Source: Otatea glauca (lineage: Eukaryota > Streptophyta > Magnoliopsida > Poales > Poaceae). Taken from it: DNA of 64,000 nucleotides. The notes beneath the pieces are model-generated. The model saw only the letters and a program-made list of their open reading frames with translations, searched no databases and was not told the origin of the DNA. Position numbers and translations under genes: made by a program. This document shows, in pieces, positions 34,707-45,959 of this stretch. The stretch is taken from contig CM070722.1 of NCBI GenBank assembly GCA_036346275.1, positions 61,417,524 to 61,481,523 of the forward strand, in the 5' to 3' direction. Each line of letters begins with the position of its first letter. Positions within the stretch are counted from its first letter, which is position 1.

Positions 34707-37319
34707 GAAAGGACGGGGATGTCGCCTAGAGGGGGTGAATAGGCGAATTAAAAACTTTATAGCTAAATGCAATGGAATAAAAATTTGCACTAAATAAAAT
34801 CTCTCGAGTTTCTGAACAATCCGAGTGTCCGGATTTCAATCCGGATACTCGGATAGTCCGATCCGAGGTCCTAACCCGAGTGTCCGGTATTCAATCCGGA
34901 TACTCGGATTATCCGGATCGTCCGGTATTCAATCCGGATACTCCGGATAGTCCAATCCCGAGGGTCCTAACCCGGAGTGTCCGGGGTATTCAATCCGGAT
35001 ACTCCGGATTATCCGGACTGTCCGGGTTCAGGGATTCGGATACTCCGGATTGAGGACTTGAATGGAGATTTTAAATCTTTGCGCTTTTCAACAATCTACT
35101 TGAATACAAAAGATCTAAATGATGTCGGTACACGAGGGCATAGAAGATCCGGAGCCAAACACAACAAAAGAGTAGATCGGGCAATTTCAAGATTCAAAAT
35201 CAAATGCTAAAGCAAGAGAAAGAAGCAAACTTGGAGACGATGATTTTTCACCCGAAGTTCGGATCCTTGAGGGATTCTACGTCTCCGTTGAGGCGGCTCG
35301 GTCACACTTGAGCCGGGTCTCTTTCAACCCTCTTCCTCCGGTGTTGCACAAATGCACTCGCGGTCTTCACTCCTTTGATTCCTTCCTTACGGAGGCGGAA
35401 CCGGCCTTCACAAACTTCCCACGGCCAACCACACAAAGCTCCGGTGGCTCGTGGCGACCTCCTAGCCGTCTAGGAGTCCTCAACCTCCAAGAGTAACAAA
35501 TGCTCACGAAGAACAAACTTGGAGATGAAATCAAGTGCTCAATCAACTCAAATCTCACTCAACAAACTCTTCCCAACCCTTCTCACAAGGGGATCACTTA
35601 GATCTAAGGGTAAAAGCTCCTCAAAGCCCCCACACACCCTCAAAATCCACTCCAAAACCTCACCAAAAGCTCTCTCAAAAGAGGAGGAAGGGCTATATAG
35701 ACCTCCCAAAACTAGCCGTTGAGGCAGATCGCACAATCCGGAGACTCGGATTTCAATCCGGATACTCGGATTGATGAAAAATGCTAATAGAGACTCAACC
35801 GGAGAGTCCGGATGAATATCCGGATACTCGGATGATCCGGATAGTCCGGACTAACTCCGGATAGTCCGAATCAAGACCGAGCACTGACTCGGCAACGAGC
35901 ATAACTTTTGACTCGGACTCGATTTCAGAGATTTTGGACTCTCCCGAAAGCTAAGAACGAGGGCTACACAACCAACAAGATCTCACTATCCAAGACTCAA
36001 AGGATAACCACAGATTTCACAAAGAAATCAAGAGAGACCTACAACCCTCACTTTCCTAAGACTACCAACACCACTCTCTTTCTAAGATTCACAAGGATGG
36101 ATCACTTGAGCACTTGACACATCTAAAAGTCATTCGACATCGCATCCCTCTTAATAGTACGGCAATCCTTAGACTCAAATTAAATCAAAGATAATATAAG
36201 TCTAGAACTAGTCACTTGCAGTCTTCTTTCTTGATGTCGATGCATGAAGACCTTCACCATATAATTGATGACATCTTCGCCTTGTCCAACTCGACTCGAT
36301 TCACCTCATGAGACTCTCGTCCTATCAACCTTGACTTGATCATCCTCTCGACGATCTCCACGCCAAGTTGCTCTTGACTTAGTCCTCGACTCTTGGTGAC
36401 ACCGCCGTCTTGTTGACCTCGACAATGATCATCCTCCAAGATACCTTGGTCATCATACACATACGGGACCTAATTCTTTCCAAACTACTCATGAAAGACA
36501 TTAGTCCCAAAAGCTCAATAGATATGAATAGAGTTGATATTTGTGAGCGTTGATTACAACAAGTGTTTCATATAAAGAAGCACAACACAAAATAGAAACA
36601 CTTGACATAAGAAATGTTCTCTACTAAGTACATCATGATGAATATGTAATTGATCTATATGCACTAGAGAGATAATTGCCAATGTGATGAATCAATTAAA
36701 TCATGGCAAGGATCACAGACTTTACTTAAATGAAGCACATGATAGAATATACACGAATTGTACATGTGCAAATAATATTTGGAGTAAGAGTAAATATGTG
36801 ATCCAACACTAGATAAACTTCACTAAGAGAATTGCATGAGAAGATATACAAATAAAACATGCATGCACCAAGTCAATCTATAGCAATATGAAGTTTAACT
36901 CTAGTTAATATATGCATACTAAAAACAAAGCACATAATGAACTCAAATGAATATATATGCACAAATAAATATGACATGAACCAATGTGCATATAGAACCA
37001 ACATGCTACTTGGAGTTCACTATGCATTTGCACAAAAGGAATGCAATAACAAATATAGAATAGATACCAAAATTGCATACCTTATCTTTGCTTAACCTTC
37101 CTATTTGATTTTCCTCTAAATAGATGAGACTGATACTCAACTAGGCAATAACAAGTTAGTCTCATAGCAATATAATCATATTAGAGGTTTGTCATTTGCT
37201 AAGCACTAAGTTAAGCATTTACTTAATTGTATAGATTGTCATTATGAGTGTTTGTCATTAATCACCAAAATAACATTCATTAATCACCAAAATAACATAA
37301 GTGCCTAGATGCACTTTCA
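34707..37319 (-). repeat. 5' LTR of the gag-only element
   Basis: 2613 bp, same TG...CA ends as the left copy. Repeat clusters at 34818-35055 and 35733-35874 flank the TATA box at 35692-35700. It drove transcription of the element toward lower coordinates. Confidence 0.95.
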
Positions 37320-37324
37320 CATCA

Positions 37325-38560
37325 CCACATATCCATAATGACCAACTTGTGTGCTAAAGGCTGTTTTGAAGATATCTTCGGTTTTCATCCTTATCTGATG
37401 ATATCCTGACTTCAAATCGATCTTTGCAAAAAAATTGGTGCCATGCAATTCATCAAGCAAATCCTCAATTACGTGTATAGGGTACTTATTCTTGACTGTG
37501 TTAGCATTAAGCTGCCGATAATCAATACATAACCTCTATGATCCATCTTTTTTCTTAACTAGGATGGCAGGTGATGCATAAGGACTAACACTTGGCCGGA
37601 TTACTTGTGTGTGCAACAATTATTCAATAAGTTGTTCCATCACGTCTTTCTTGAAGTGTGGCAGTCGATAGGATCTGACATTTACCTGCTTTGCATCTTG
37701 CACTAGAGGAATGGTATGGTCACAATCCCTCATTGGTGGTAACTCTAGGCTCCATGAATACGTCTGCAAACTGGTTCAAGATTTCTTCAATTTCAGCCAA
37801 GTGTCGCTGATCTTCATCTTTATTAGTAAGGAGAGTTTTGGCATATATTACAACGCCAATGACTCCCTTTTCCATAAGTTTTGTCAGTTTAAGTTCATCC
37901 ATGATGCAATCTTCTTTTTGGCTTGTTTCATCCATAAACATTACTCTTCTATGACCTTCTTTACATATACAAAACTGTCTTGATTTCAAATCCAAGCTGA
38001 TAGGACTATGCTGATAAATCCAGTCAGCTCTCAAAATCATATCATAACACTTGAGCTGCAATATTCTGAAAAATGACTGAAAACTCTTTCTCAGAATAGA
38101 ATATTGACAGTTACAACTTGAATTACACTCAATCTTCGTGCCATTAGCCACTGCCACTTGTTCTGCAGAGTGATTGTTGATTCTGCAATTAGCCCTCACT
38201 GCCAATTTAGGAGTTATAAAAGTAGCCAGGCTTCCACTATCCACAAGAGCTGTAGCCCAGATCTTCCCAATGTAGACCTTGAATGTGAAAGTAGTGATGT
38301 GTGAACTCATGCCAGTGACTGCGTGCATGGACAGTTGTATCACTTCGCCATCTACCTTCCCATGCTCAGGATTTCCAGGTGGTGTACTAAACTCTCCTTC
38401 GGGTCATGATTCCTTTTCTTCATCCTCACCCTCAATGGTAATCAAATGTACTTTCTTCTAAAACTTGCAGACTCTATTGTGTCCCGGTACCCACGATTCC
38501 TAACATTTGAAACATTTTCCTCCAATCCACTTAATGTTTTGGGATGAATTTGATTTGTCC
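37325..38560 (-). pseudogene. Gypsy CCHC knuckle, protease and RT front part
   Basis: From 38510 downward a CFKC...WVPGHNRVCKF zinc-knuckle-like stretch is followed by the protease, with the active-site ALVDSGSLATFI near 38225-38255 and an RVP-type continuation to ILRADWIYQHSP. The RT front has frame shifts and stops; DLRSGYHQIRM-equivalent residues are spread over two frames near 37380-37420. The reading ends at the CATCA target site of the nested element and resumes at 25866. Confidence 0.82.
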
Positions 38561-38656
38561 CCAAGATCCTTCTTCGGCACCAACTCACTCCTCTGATTTG
38601 AGCTCCCATGTTGATTACTTTTAGTATTACTTCCAGGTACCCACCCGTTAGGTTTC

Positions 38657-39507
38657 TAACGAATACTCATACCAGGGGTACCCCAACGGCCCAGGGTAAC
38701 AAGCAGGATGCCTCCAGCCCATTACCGACCAAAGGACCCGTGGGACCACAAAGGACGCCCCTCCCCGACCGATCGGACGAGCGTCCCCGACCAAGTAAGG
38801 CTCCGACCCCGCGGTGGTCGAGATCCCGACTCAGACCAAATTAAGGCAACCTCGCCAAGGGCCACGTGTCAAAGCCTCCACGGTCTGACGCGTGCCCATG
38901 GACGGGACAATCAAGTGGATCAGACGGAGCGGTGGCTCTTTCCCAAGATGGCATAAATGACTGCTGAAGTCAAGCTTCCGATCCCATCAACCAGTCACGT
39001 ACAACACGAAGGCGCGCTCCCTCCCGAGGCAGTACCAACATTACACACTGCAACGTTAACACTCGTCAGGCTCACAGAAGACAGGTGCGCCATTTCCGTG
39101 AACGGCTAAGCGCCTCCGCCAACAGACTAACAACCCGGCGTAGGCAAGGCAGGCAGTGACTAGTCGTCAAAATGAAGGACCGAAGCTCTTAGCATAGGTC
39201 ACCTCCCCTTTTTCAAGTGTAACCTGCCCTTTCCTACTATATAAAGGGGGGCAAGAGCCCCTTACGAGGGTGGAACGAACACACACGGGCACAGACAGAG
39301 AAGAAGAGGAAGGACGAGTTCTTTCTTGTAAACGTTGTGCAGCCATTTGCACTAAAGGCAATACAATACCACCACACGAACTGGAGTAGGGACATTCGGC
39401 CCGAACCAGTATACACCTTGGACTCTCGAGTCTAACCATTCAGGGACAGGGAACGCGTGGCCCCTTAAGACATACAAATTTACTTGCCGGTGCTTGAAAC
39501 GCCGACA
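38657..39507 (+). mobile_element. Solo LTR, 851 bp, in the gypsy gag region
   Basis: Flanked by the 5-bp direct repeat GTTTC (38652-38656 and 39508-39512). It ends GCCGACA and begins TAACGAATAC, where TG would be expected, so one terminal base has probably mutated. A TATA box in CTATATAAAGGGG (about 39238-39250) shows plus-strand polarity. It is GC-rich, unlike the host element, and resembles gypsy LTRs with a GGGGTACCCC run near the start. No internal domain is left. Confidence 0.75.
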
Positions 39508-39519
39508 GTTTCCTATATA

Positions 39520-40620
39520 AATTGCTCCTCTCATAGTTCCTGGCGTGAGCATATGCCTCCACTAAAGTTTTGGGACTGAGAGACTCATCAGTTCTTCAAA
39601 TTTGTCAACATAAGCTTCCACTGAACCAACTTGTGTCAGACCTCTGAAATTTTCAGTGATTTCTACTTGTGTCTCTGCTACAAACCTATGGCAGATCATT
39701 TTACAAAATTGGGGCCAAGATATAACACTAGTTTCGATACGATTGCTACTGAGCCATTGATCAGCTCTCTCGATCAAGTAAATTTCTGCTATCGCCACCT
39801 TTTGACCTTCAGGACTTTTACCCAACTCAAAACATCTTTCAGCCTTTCGGATCCATGCCTCTGGATTACTTCCATCGAATTTTGGGAATTCAATTTTTGG
39901 TCCCTTGCTATAACTGCTGGTGTGGTGAATTCTATCCTCATTTTGATGCCCAATCCACTCGGATAACTTCTGCCCTGAATAACTCCTTGGGGGCATCTGG
40001 TCTGAAATGAGGTAAGTGCGCTGAATGATGATTAGATGGGTTGAAAGGAGGTCGATACTGGGGCACAAATGGCGAATTAGAGGTAGTAAACTGTGGAGCA
40101 TAGGTTCTATTCGCCATCACTGAAGGATACACACTCACCCCAAAGGTACTTTCATTTCCCCAAACAGAAGCTAATGATGCTGTTGAACAGTTAGTAATTC
40201 TAAATGGAATACTGAATGGAACGAGTGGTATGCTATTACTCATTGAAGCACTAGGTGCAAAAGATTGTCCACTCCCAGGAGTTGCATAAACATTAGCACC
40301 TGATTTTGGTAATCTCGACTCTGGCTGCCCAACTTGTCCCCTATCGCTCTCCAATATTGCCAGGGTACTGGTCACCTCCTTGGGTTCCATCTTGCCCATC
40401 AGTGTATTCAACATCTCCATCATCTGATCAATTTTTGTAGTGTTTCCCATCAACTGCCGTTGGAGCCCTTCCATCTGTTTTGTAGCCGCCACAACGTTTT
40501 CTCCGATTTGTTGATGTAGTTGGAGCATCTCCTTCTTCAGTTTTTCCACTTCATCCACATAATCATCATCAGATGTTTTTCCCACCTTCTGCATTCCTTC
40601 ACCTCCAATCTTTTTCTCCA
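39520..40620 (-). pseudogene. Gypsy gag core
   Basis: N-terminal coiled-coil part (DEVEKLKKEMLQLHQQI, about 40500-40560), a Pro/Ser-rich middle, then the Retrotrans_gag core: IEFPKFDGSNPEAWIRKAE (about 39840-39900), ADQWLSSNRIE and WPQFCKMICHRF near 39690-39720, and VEAYVDKFEELMSLS. The frame changes between the two parts around 39950-40100. The continuation to the zinc knuckle is interrupted by the solo LTR. Confidence 0.85.
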
Positions 40621-40722
40621 GGCGAATCTCAGATCTACTAGAGTAGCTCAGGAATTTTACCGTGGAAACGAGTTCCTCAACCCTTACTACTCTAGATTCT
40701 TACCAAATGCTAAAGATCAGAT

Positions 40723-40735
40723 GGCTCTGATACCA
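40723..40735 (-). other. Primer-binding site of the Ty3/gypsy element
   Basis: Minus-strand TGGTATCAGAGCC, complementary to initiator-Met tRNA, four bases after the 5' LTR end. Confidence 0.9.
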
Positions 40736-40739
40736 AAAA

Positions 40740-41190
40740 TGTCTAGCCCCGTGGACATCCGATATGAACTCAGGAATCGCAAGAAGAAAAATCCACAGCA
40801 ACAACGCAGAAATAAACGAAATGGATAGACAAGAGTTGCAAAGGAGATAAACATACAGAAGAAATAGATTGATATTAAAGTTTCTCCATGATCGAATCTG
40901 TAACAAACTCGGAGCTTATATGCTCAGCTTTTAACCCAAGAAAGACAAAACGGTAACAAACAATTACCCGACAAGATTACATTAAGGTGAATACTAAATA
41001 CTAGAATCATCCACAACCCTGCGATAGAGTGAAACGCCACGCGACCAGTTGGACCCTTGGATCTTCGTAACTTCATCTAACCATTCATTTGAACTGGACA
41101 GTAGAGTATTCGCTAATCCAAACCCTCCTTTCTTTGAACTGAAGTTTTCCTCCTACTAGCTTTCAGATTCAGACTCCCTGCTTCCTGACA
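40740..41190 (-). repeat. 5' LTR of the Ty3/gypsy element
   Basis: 451 bp, the same length as the left LTR and similar throughout, with scattered substitutions such as TGTCTAG against TGTCAGG at one end. Confidence 0.9.
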
Positions 41191-42674
41191 CTTCTTCCCT
41201 ACCCGCCCGTCTACTTCGCCCACACCATCCTCGCTGCCGCCGCCGCCGCCCCCGGCTAGCTCCTCTCGAACTCTCTTTCCCCTCTCCAACGCCGCCGCCA
41301 CCGTCACTCACTGATGCTGCCCCCTGACTCCTTCTCTCCTCTTCTTCCCCACCACCTCCCCAGGGTGAGGCGATGTGGCGACAGCATTGCGGAGGTCGTA
41401 GGTGCCCTAGGGGACAAGCCCTTGGGCATCGGTCGGGTTGGCGGCAGCCATCAGCGTGTGTTTGACGCCCCTACACGCTTGTGCAGGCAAAAAAATGGCC
41501 ATCTAAAAGGTCTTCATGTGCTTCTTGGCCTAGACTCCGCCGCCACCTCTCCAATTTATCCGCAAGTGAGTTTGATATTGCTCCTTTCCTCTCTCTTTGG
41601 GGTCTACGCTCTTCAACCTCTACCGCAATGCTTTTTTGGTATGATTGGAATTGGTTTTCTAGGATGCCTTGGTTCGTTATTTCCAGTGATTCGATTTATC
41701 GCTTGATTTCTAGTATGTCTATGGTCAGGAGGTACACCAGCTTATCTATTTCGTTCGTCTCCATGTTGAAGGTGAGCTAAATTATCATGGTGATAATCAG
41801 TTTTTACCTTCAAAATTTAATCACTGCTATCTAATATTTGAGTCTCTTGCAGAATTTTTGTAGGCCCTCTTACATGCATTGTTGATTGCCGCAGGAAGCT
41901 TGTTGTTGATTGGGTTGCTTCTATTGATCATGGGGACTCCACTTGCATTGAGGTTTGGCTATCTCCTACTACTCCACATGACCGGTCTAACCTGTTTTCT
42001 TTTTTGACTTGGCCTGTGATAGATTTTCTAGGCATCTGATGGTTACAAAACAGCACGTAATTTACTGAAGGTGAGGAGCTTGCATAAGAAATTGTTTTAT
42101 ACACTTGGAAAATTGGAATGGCTTCACTCATATGATTATTGTAACATAATTTACTTTCTATCATGTTATTTGAGGAGCTTTTAGTTTAGGGTGCCAATGG
42201 CATCTTGGTACTTGTTGGTTTTGGAGTTAGAGGTTTTCAAGGAAAAATTATGGCCGCTAGGTATGCCTGTGAAAACGATGTCCCCAGTTTTGCGTCCACG
42301 TCTCCAGTTTTTCCTGCAGAAGGACCCCACCATCAACGCCTTCTCCTCTTCCCACACCACACCGCCCCACCGCCTGGCAAAACTAGAGACGTGGACACTG
42401 CGGGAGCCTAGGCATGTGAAAATGATATCTAGGTATGCCTGTGGAAACAAGGGAAAACGCTGCGAAGGCCTTCCTGGTCTAGCGTGCAGTAGCTATTGTC
42501 AGGTCCTATCCCATAGTTGTTACTCCTTCATCGGCTGCCCATGGCCAACAAAAATGGCACCACTGGCTTATCCTATGATCCTCTCTTCTTGTTGGTAGCC
42601 ATCGCAATTTCTCGCCAAATTTTTCATAGAACATGATTGTCCTCATGTTTTGCAAATTTTATTTTATTTTTAAA
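41191..42674. other. Spacer, no recognised gene
   Basis: GC-rich at the start (41191-41560), with open frames on both strands that show no domain I know. The rest is mixed sequence. It may be remains of a host gene's 5' region, but nothing supports a specific call. Confidence 0.4.
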
Positions 42675-43168
42675 AAGGTCCATATAACACCCTAATTTGC
42701 TCAAAAGTTCATCCAACACCCTAAACTTTGAAACTAGTTATCTAGCACCCTGAACTTTTCAATCCCGTTTGTTTAACACCCTAAACTGGTTTTGTAGGGG
42801 AAAAGTCTATATAACACCCTGAACTTTTACTCAAAAGTCCTTCCGACACCCCAAACTTTGAAATCGGTTATTTAGCACCCAAAACTTTTCAATCCATTCA
42901 TTTAACACCCTAAGCTTTTAACCGATTTCGGGGTGTTAAATGAATGGGATTGGAAAGTTCAGGGTGTTAGATAACCGGTTTCAAAGTTTAGGGTGTCAAA
43001 CGTACTTTTGAGTAAAGTTCAGGGTGTTATATGGACTTCCCCCTACAAAACCAGTTTAGGGTGATAAACAAACAGGATTAGAAAGGACAGGGTGCTAGAT
43101 AACCGGTTTCAAAGTTTAGGGTGTCATACGGACTTTTGAGCAAAGTTCAGAGTGTTATATGGACTTTT
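42675..43168. repeat. Four-unit foldback repeat
   Basis: Two direct units of about 130-150 bp on the left (key words GTCCATATAACACCCT, CACCCTAAACTTTGAAA and TTTAACACCCTAA) face two inverted units on the right (TTCAGGGTGTTA, TTTCAAAGTTTAGGGTGTC, GTTATATGGACTTTTT), with the turn near 42925. The outer ends AAAAAGGTCC and GGACTTTTT are inverted. The whole could fold into a 240-bp hairpin. No target duplication found, no coding potential. Probably a foldback-type MITE. Confidence 0.8.
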
Positions 43169-45954
43169 TCCTTCTATTTTTTGCTTCTTTTTTGATGATG
43201 CAATCCAGATATGGAAGCATATATCTCCAACTTACTGTAGCTAACAAACAAGACAGATGGTTATGGCTTGTTTAATCCTGACGCAAATCGGCCTTATGGT
43301 GTCGAGCTTTTGGTTTATTAGATCGTTCTTGCTGCTCAACAATATCTTAGTTCGCAAGTACACATTTCTGCTTCCTTTCCCTAAATCAATGGTTCTAGTT
43401 GACCTGATGCTACTATCTATCTAGGCATAGCTTTAGCTTTCTAATTTCCCATTTTTATTACATAATATTTTCTCACTAAACGGTCTAGATACCTGTTTTA
43501 GGGTGTTTTTGTCCGTCCCGAGTTATTGTAAGTAGATTCATTGTAAGTTAAATCATGTATTAGAACCATTTGGTTTCTAATATTTACTTGTTGGATCATA
43601 CTCCTGTATCCTACTTTGCTCAAGCAATTAGCTAATTTCCATATGGTTCATACATGTCATTAAACCTATCCAAATTAATGTCAGGAGCTCCTTTTGCATG
43701 TTGTATGGTTGATCAATTTTTTCTAGCCTCACATCCTATTCCATTGTCTTTTCTATGGGTATCATCACTGTTGTTGATGGACCTTTATGGATTAATTCTT
43801 GTTTGATACATTTATGGAAGATTAGTGAACGTCTCATGAATGTTTTCTGTTTGTGAATATTTGTGAGTACAATGGCAGATCGGTTTCTTAGGTAGAGATG
43901 CATGGGAAAATAAGATATGTTGATTATATACATATCACTTGCCTCCTTCCAATATCTAAGGTATTAATTTCATATCTTTCGCCATTTTTTGGTTTTGTGC
44001 AAACCTATAAATGTCAAATACCACACAAAATTTTGTCATATGCACAACTGAATTAGGTGCATATTTTGTCATATGATTGCCTCAATTTGCTTTGTGATGG
44101 TCCTGATAATTTTTTTTCAAGTCATCTTGGCAGAAATATCTTTTGTGCTATCACACCATTACTTTGCTCCATGATGTATATAGGCTGGTGAATTAGTGAT
44201 AATGTTCAACCACAAGGAATAAGATGATCTGTTGCTGTATTTTCCAGTATTTCAAGATGCACATTTAGGTTGTACAAGATTAAATTCCCTCTTTTGGCAT
44301 CTGTTCTATTGCTCCTTTTCTTTTACTTTCCTATTCTGATTTTCTGGGATTTCTGCACCAAAGTGGATGCTGGGCAGCATCATTACTTCAGGGCGATATC
44401 AGCTATCAAGGTAGAACTCCTACAATTTATCTTTGTTCTAAATATCCGGCGTGCATGAAATTCTTTTGCAGATATAACTACCGCCAACATAATGGTCAAA
44501 GCACATATATTTAGCACTCACCTTCCCAGGTTGCAGACATTGTTCAAAACATACATTTTACGATATGATTTGATTGATGATTTTATATTAAATTTAGTGT
44601 GTCAGGAATTAAAAAAATATTTCTCCTTGGATTGCAAATGTTAACAGAATCAATCTATTATGTTTGTTTCCTCAAGCCAAGGTCAATCAATATATTAATA
44701 CATGTAGCAAAAGCTATCTAACGAAGTAACAAAAGCTGTTGATATGTCAGTCTTTTACCTAATAGTCAATCTTTTAGTTGATATGTCAAGATGACACCGT
44801 TTGTTAGGTACCTTGATCACTACATCAATCTTTTAGTTGATATGTCAATCTTTTACCTAATAGTCAATCTTTTTATGATTTGAGTATTTCTAAAGTTGTA
44901 GCTTAATATGTGTAAAAATCCTCCAGCATGCGATTAGTGGTTTACTTATTTGAGTTAGTTCACTGATCGATTATTGTGGTGGTCAGAATGCTTTAACAAC
45001 ATGTTCCAAAGATAGCCCCATAGCTCCAAATCTCTGTACAATGTGTCTTTCAAGGATGCATACAAAGACTGACAGATGCTACTTGTTCTATAAGAGAATT
45101 CCGTGGATAATGTTTGCGTATAACGCTTAGATATGCCGAATATTTCTATTCATGCTCATAATGAAAATATATGCTCATATAATCTATTGTTTGCCGCTTG
45201 CGTTTTCTTGGTTTCTAGGTGCATGGCCAGTGCTATATCAGATCCCAAAGTTTTCAGCATTTTGATATAGCGATAAGAGGTGTTTGATTAATCAATAATA
45301 GTAATAAAGTTCTAATCATATATAATTGTATCCCATTGCTTAAAAACATGGAGTTGTTCGTAGCTTCTATAGTGTTATCTGGCCACGATTGTTTTGTTAT
45401 ATCCTTTAGATCCTATGGTTGAGAAAATAAGAGCAAATCTTCCTTTACATCCCTTTTATAAATTACTTTAGATTGTTTCAGGCCACCTATACACATTATC
45501 AACTTTCAAATAGTAATATTATTATGGGAGGTTTCCTTGCAAAATTGGCCTTCTATAGAACAATTGGCAAAAAAATGCAGAGCAAATTCCTAGAGGAAAT
45601 TGCCATCTTTACATTTATTTCAGATAGTAAGAGTATAGTAATGGGAGGTTTTGCTTGCAACATTGACCTTCTATAAAACAATTTGTAAAAATAATAGAAT
45701 TTTTCCTTTTTTCAGTATTGTTTATGACCTGAAAATTTTTAGAAAGCTTTAGTGTGGACCATGGATTGAAGAATCACCCTTTAAGCCCGCTATATATTGT
45801 GATCGCTACAAGGATAGTAATATGTCTTTGGTAACATCATGTCATGGTCAATTAGATGATTTGAGTTATAATATTTATTTTACACTGGTTGTGAGCAATG
45901 ACCAAAAAGATTTGAAGACTTTAATCAAGGGTGTACTTCCTGTACCAGCTAGAG
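43169..45954. other. Spacer, no recognised gene
   Basis: AT-rich with intron-like sequence but no supported exon. Local direct repeats occur at 44740-44880 (TCAATCTTTTAGTTGATATG repeated) and at about 45500-45690, where a unit around ATGGGAGGTTT..CTTGCAA recurs after about 113 bp. Confidence 0.45.
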
Positions 45955-45959
45955 GAGTG

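Larger units (their letters stand above)
25872..37319 (-). mobile_element. Gag-only (TR-GAG type) LTR retrotransposon, 11.4 kb
   Basis: Long LTRs (2614 and 2613 bp) flank an internal region of about 6.2 kb. The target duplication is CATCA (25867-25871 and 37320-37324). The primer-binding site and a strong purine tract are in the expected places. The internal region encodes only a degraded Copia-like gag with zinc knuckles; no protease, integrase or reverse transcriptase can be seen. This matches non-autonomous gag-bearing elements (TR-GAG). It inserted into the reverse transcriptase of the Ty3/gypsy element, between GYVV and MPFG. Confidence 0.92.
23966..41190 (-). mobile_element. Ty3/gypsy LTR retrotransposon with nested insertions
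   Basis: Two 451-bp LTRs (23966-24416 and 40740-41190) bound a minus-strand gag-pol. The primer-binding site matches the initiator-Met tRNA type and a purine-rich tract precedes the left LTR. Domain order on the minus strand is gag, CCHC knuckle, protease, reverse transcriptase, integrase and a chromodomain-like tail, which identifies Ty3/gypsy of the chromovirus type; the short LTRs suggest the Reina group (inference). An 11.4-kb gag-only element (25872-37319) splits the reverse transcriptase, and a solo LTR (38657-39507) sits behind the gag core. Without these the element is about 4.9 kb and lacks RNase H. The bases flanking the LTRs do not match (GTGCA versus CTTCT). Confidence 0.9.

Noticed and set aside
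41314..41780. Plus-strand coding frames after the gypsy element
   Set aside because: The overlapping frames in GC-rich DNA show no family motif, and the following sequence has no supporting exon.
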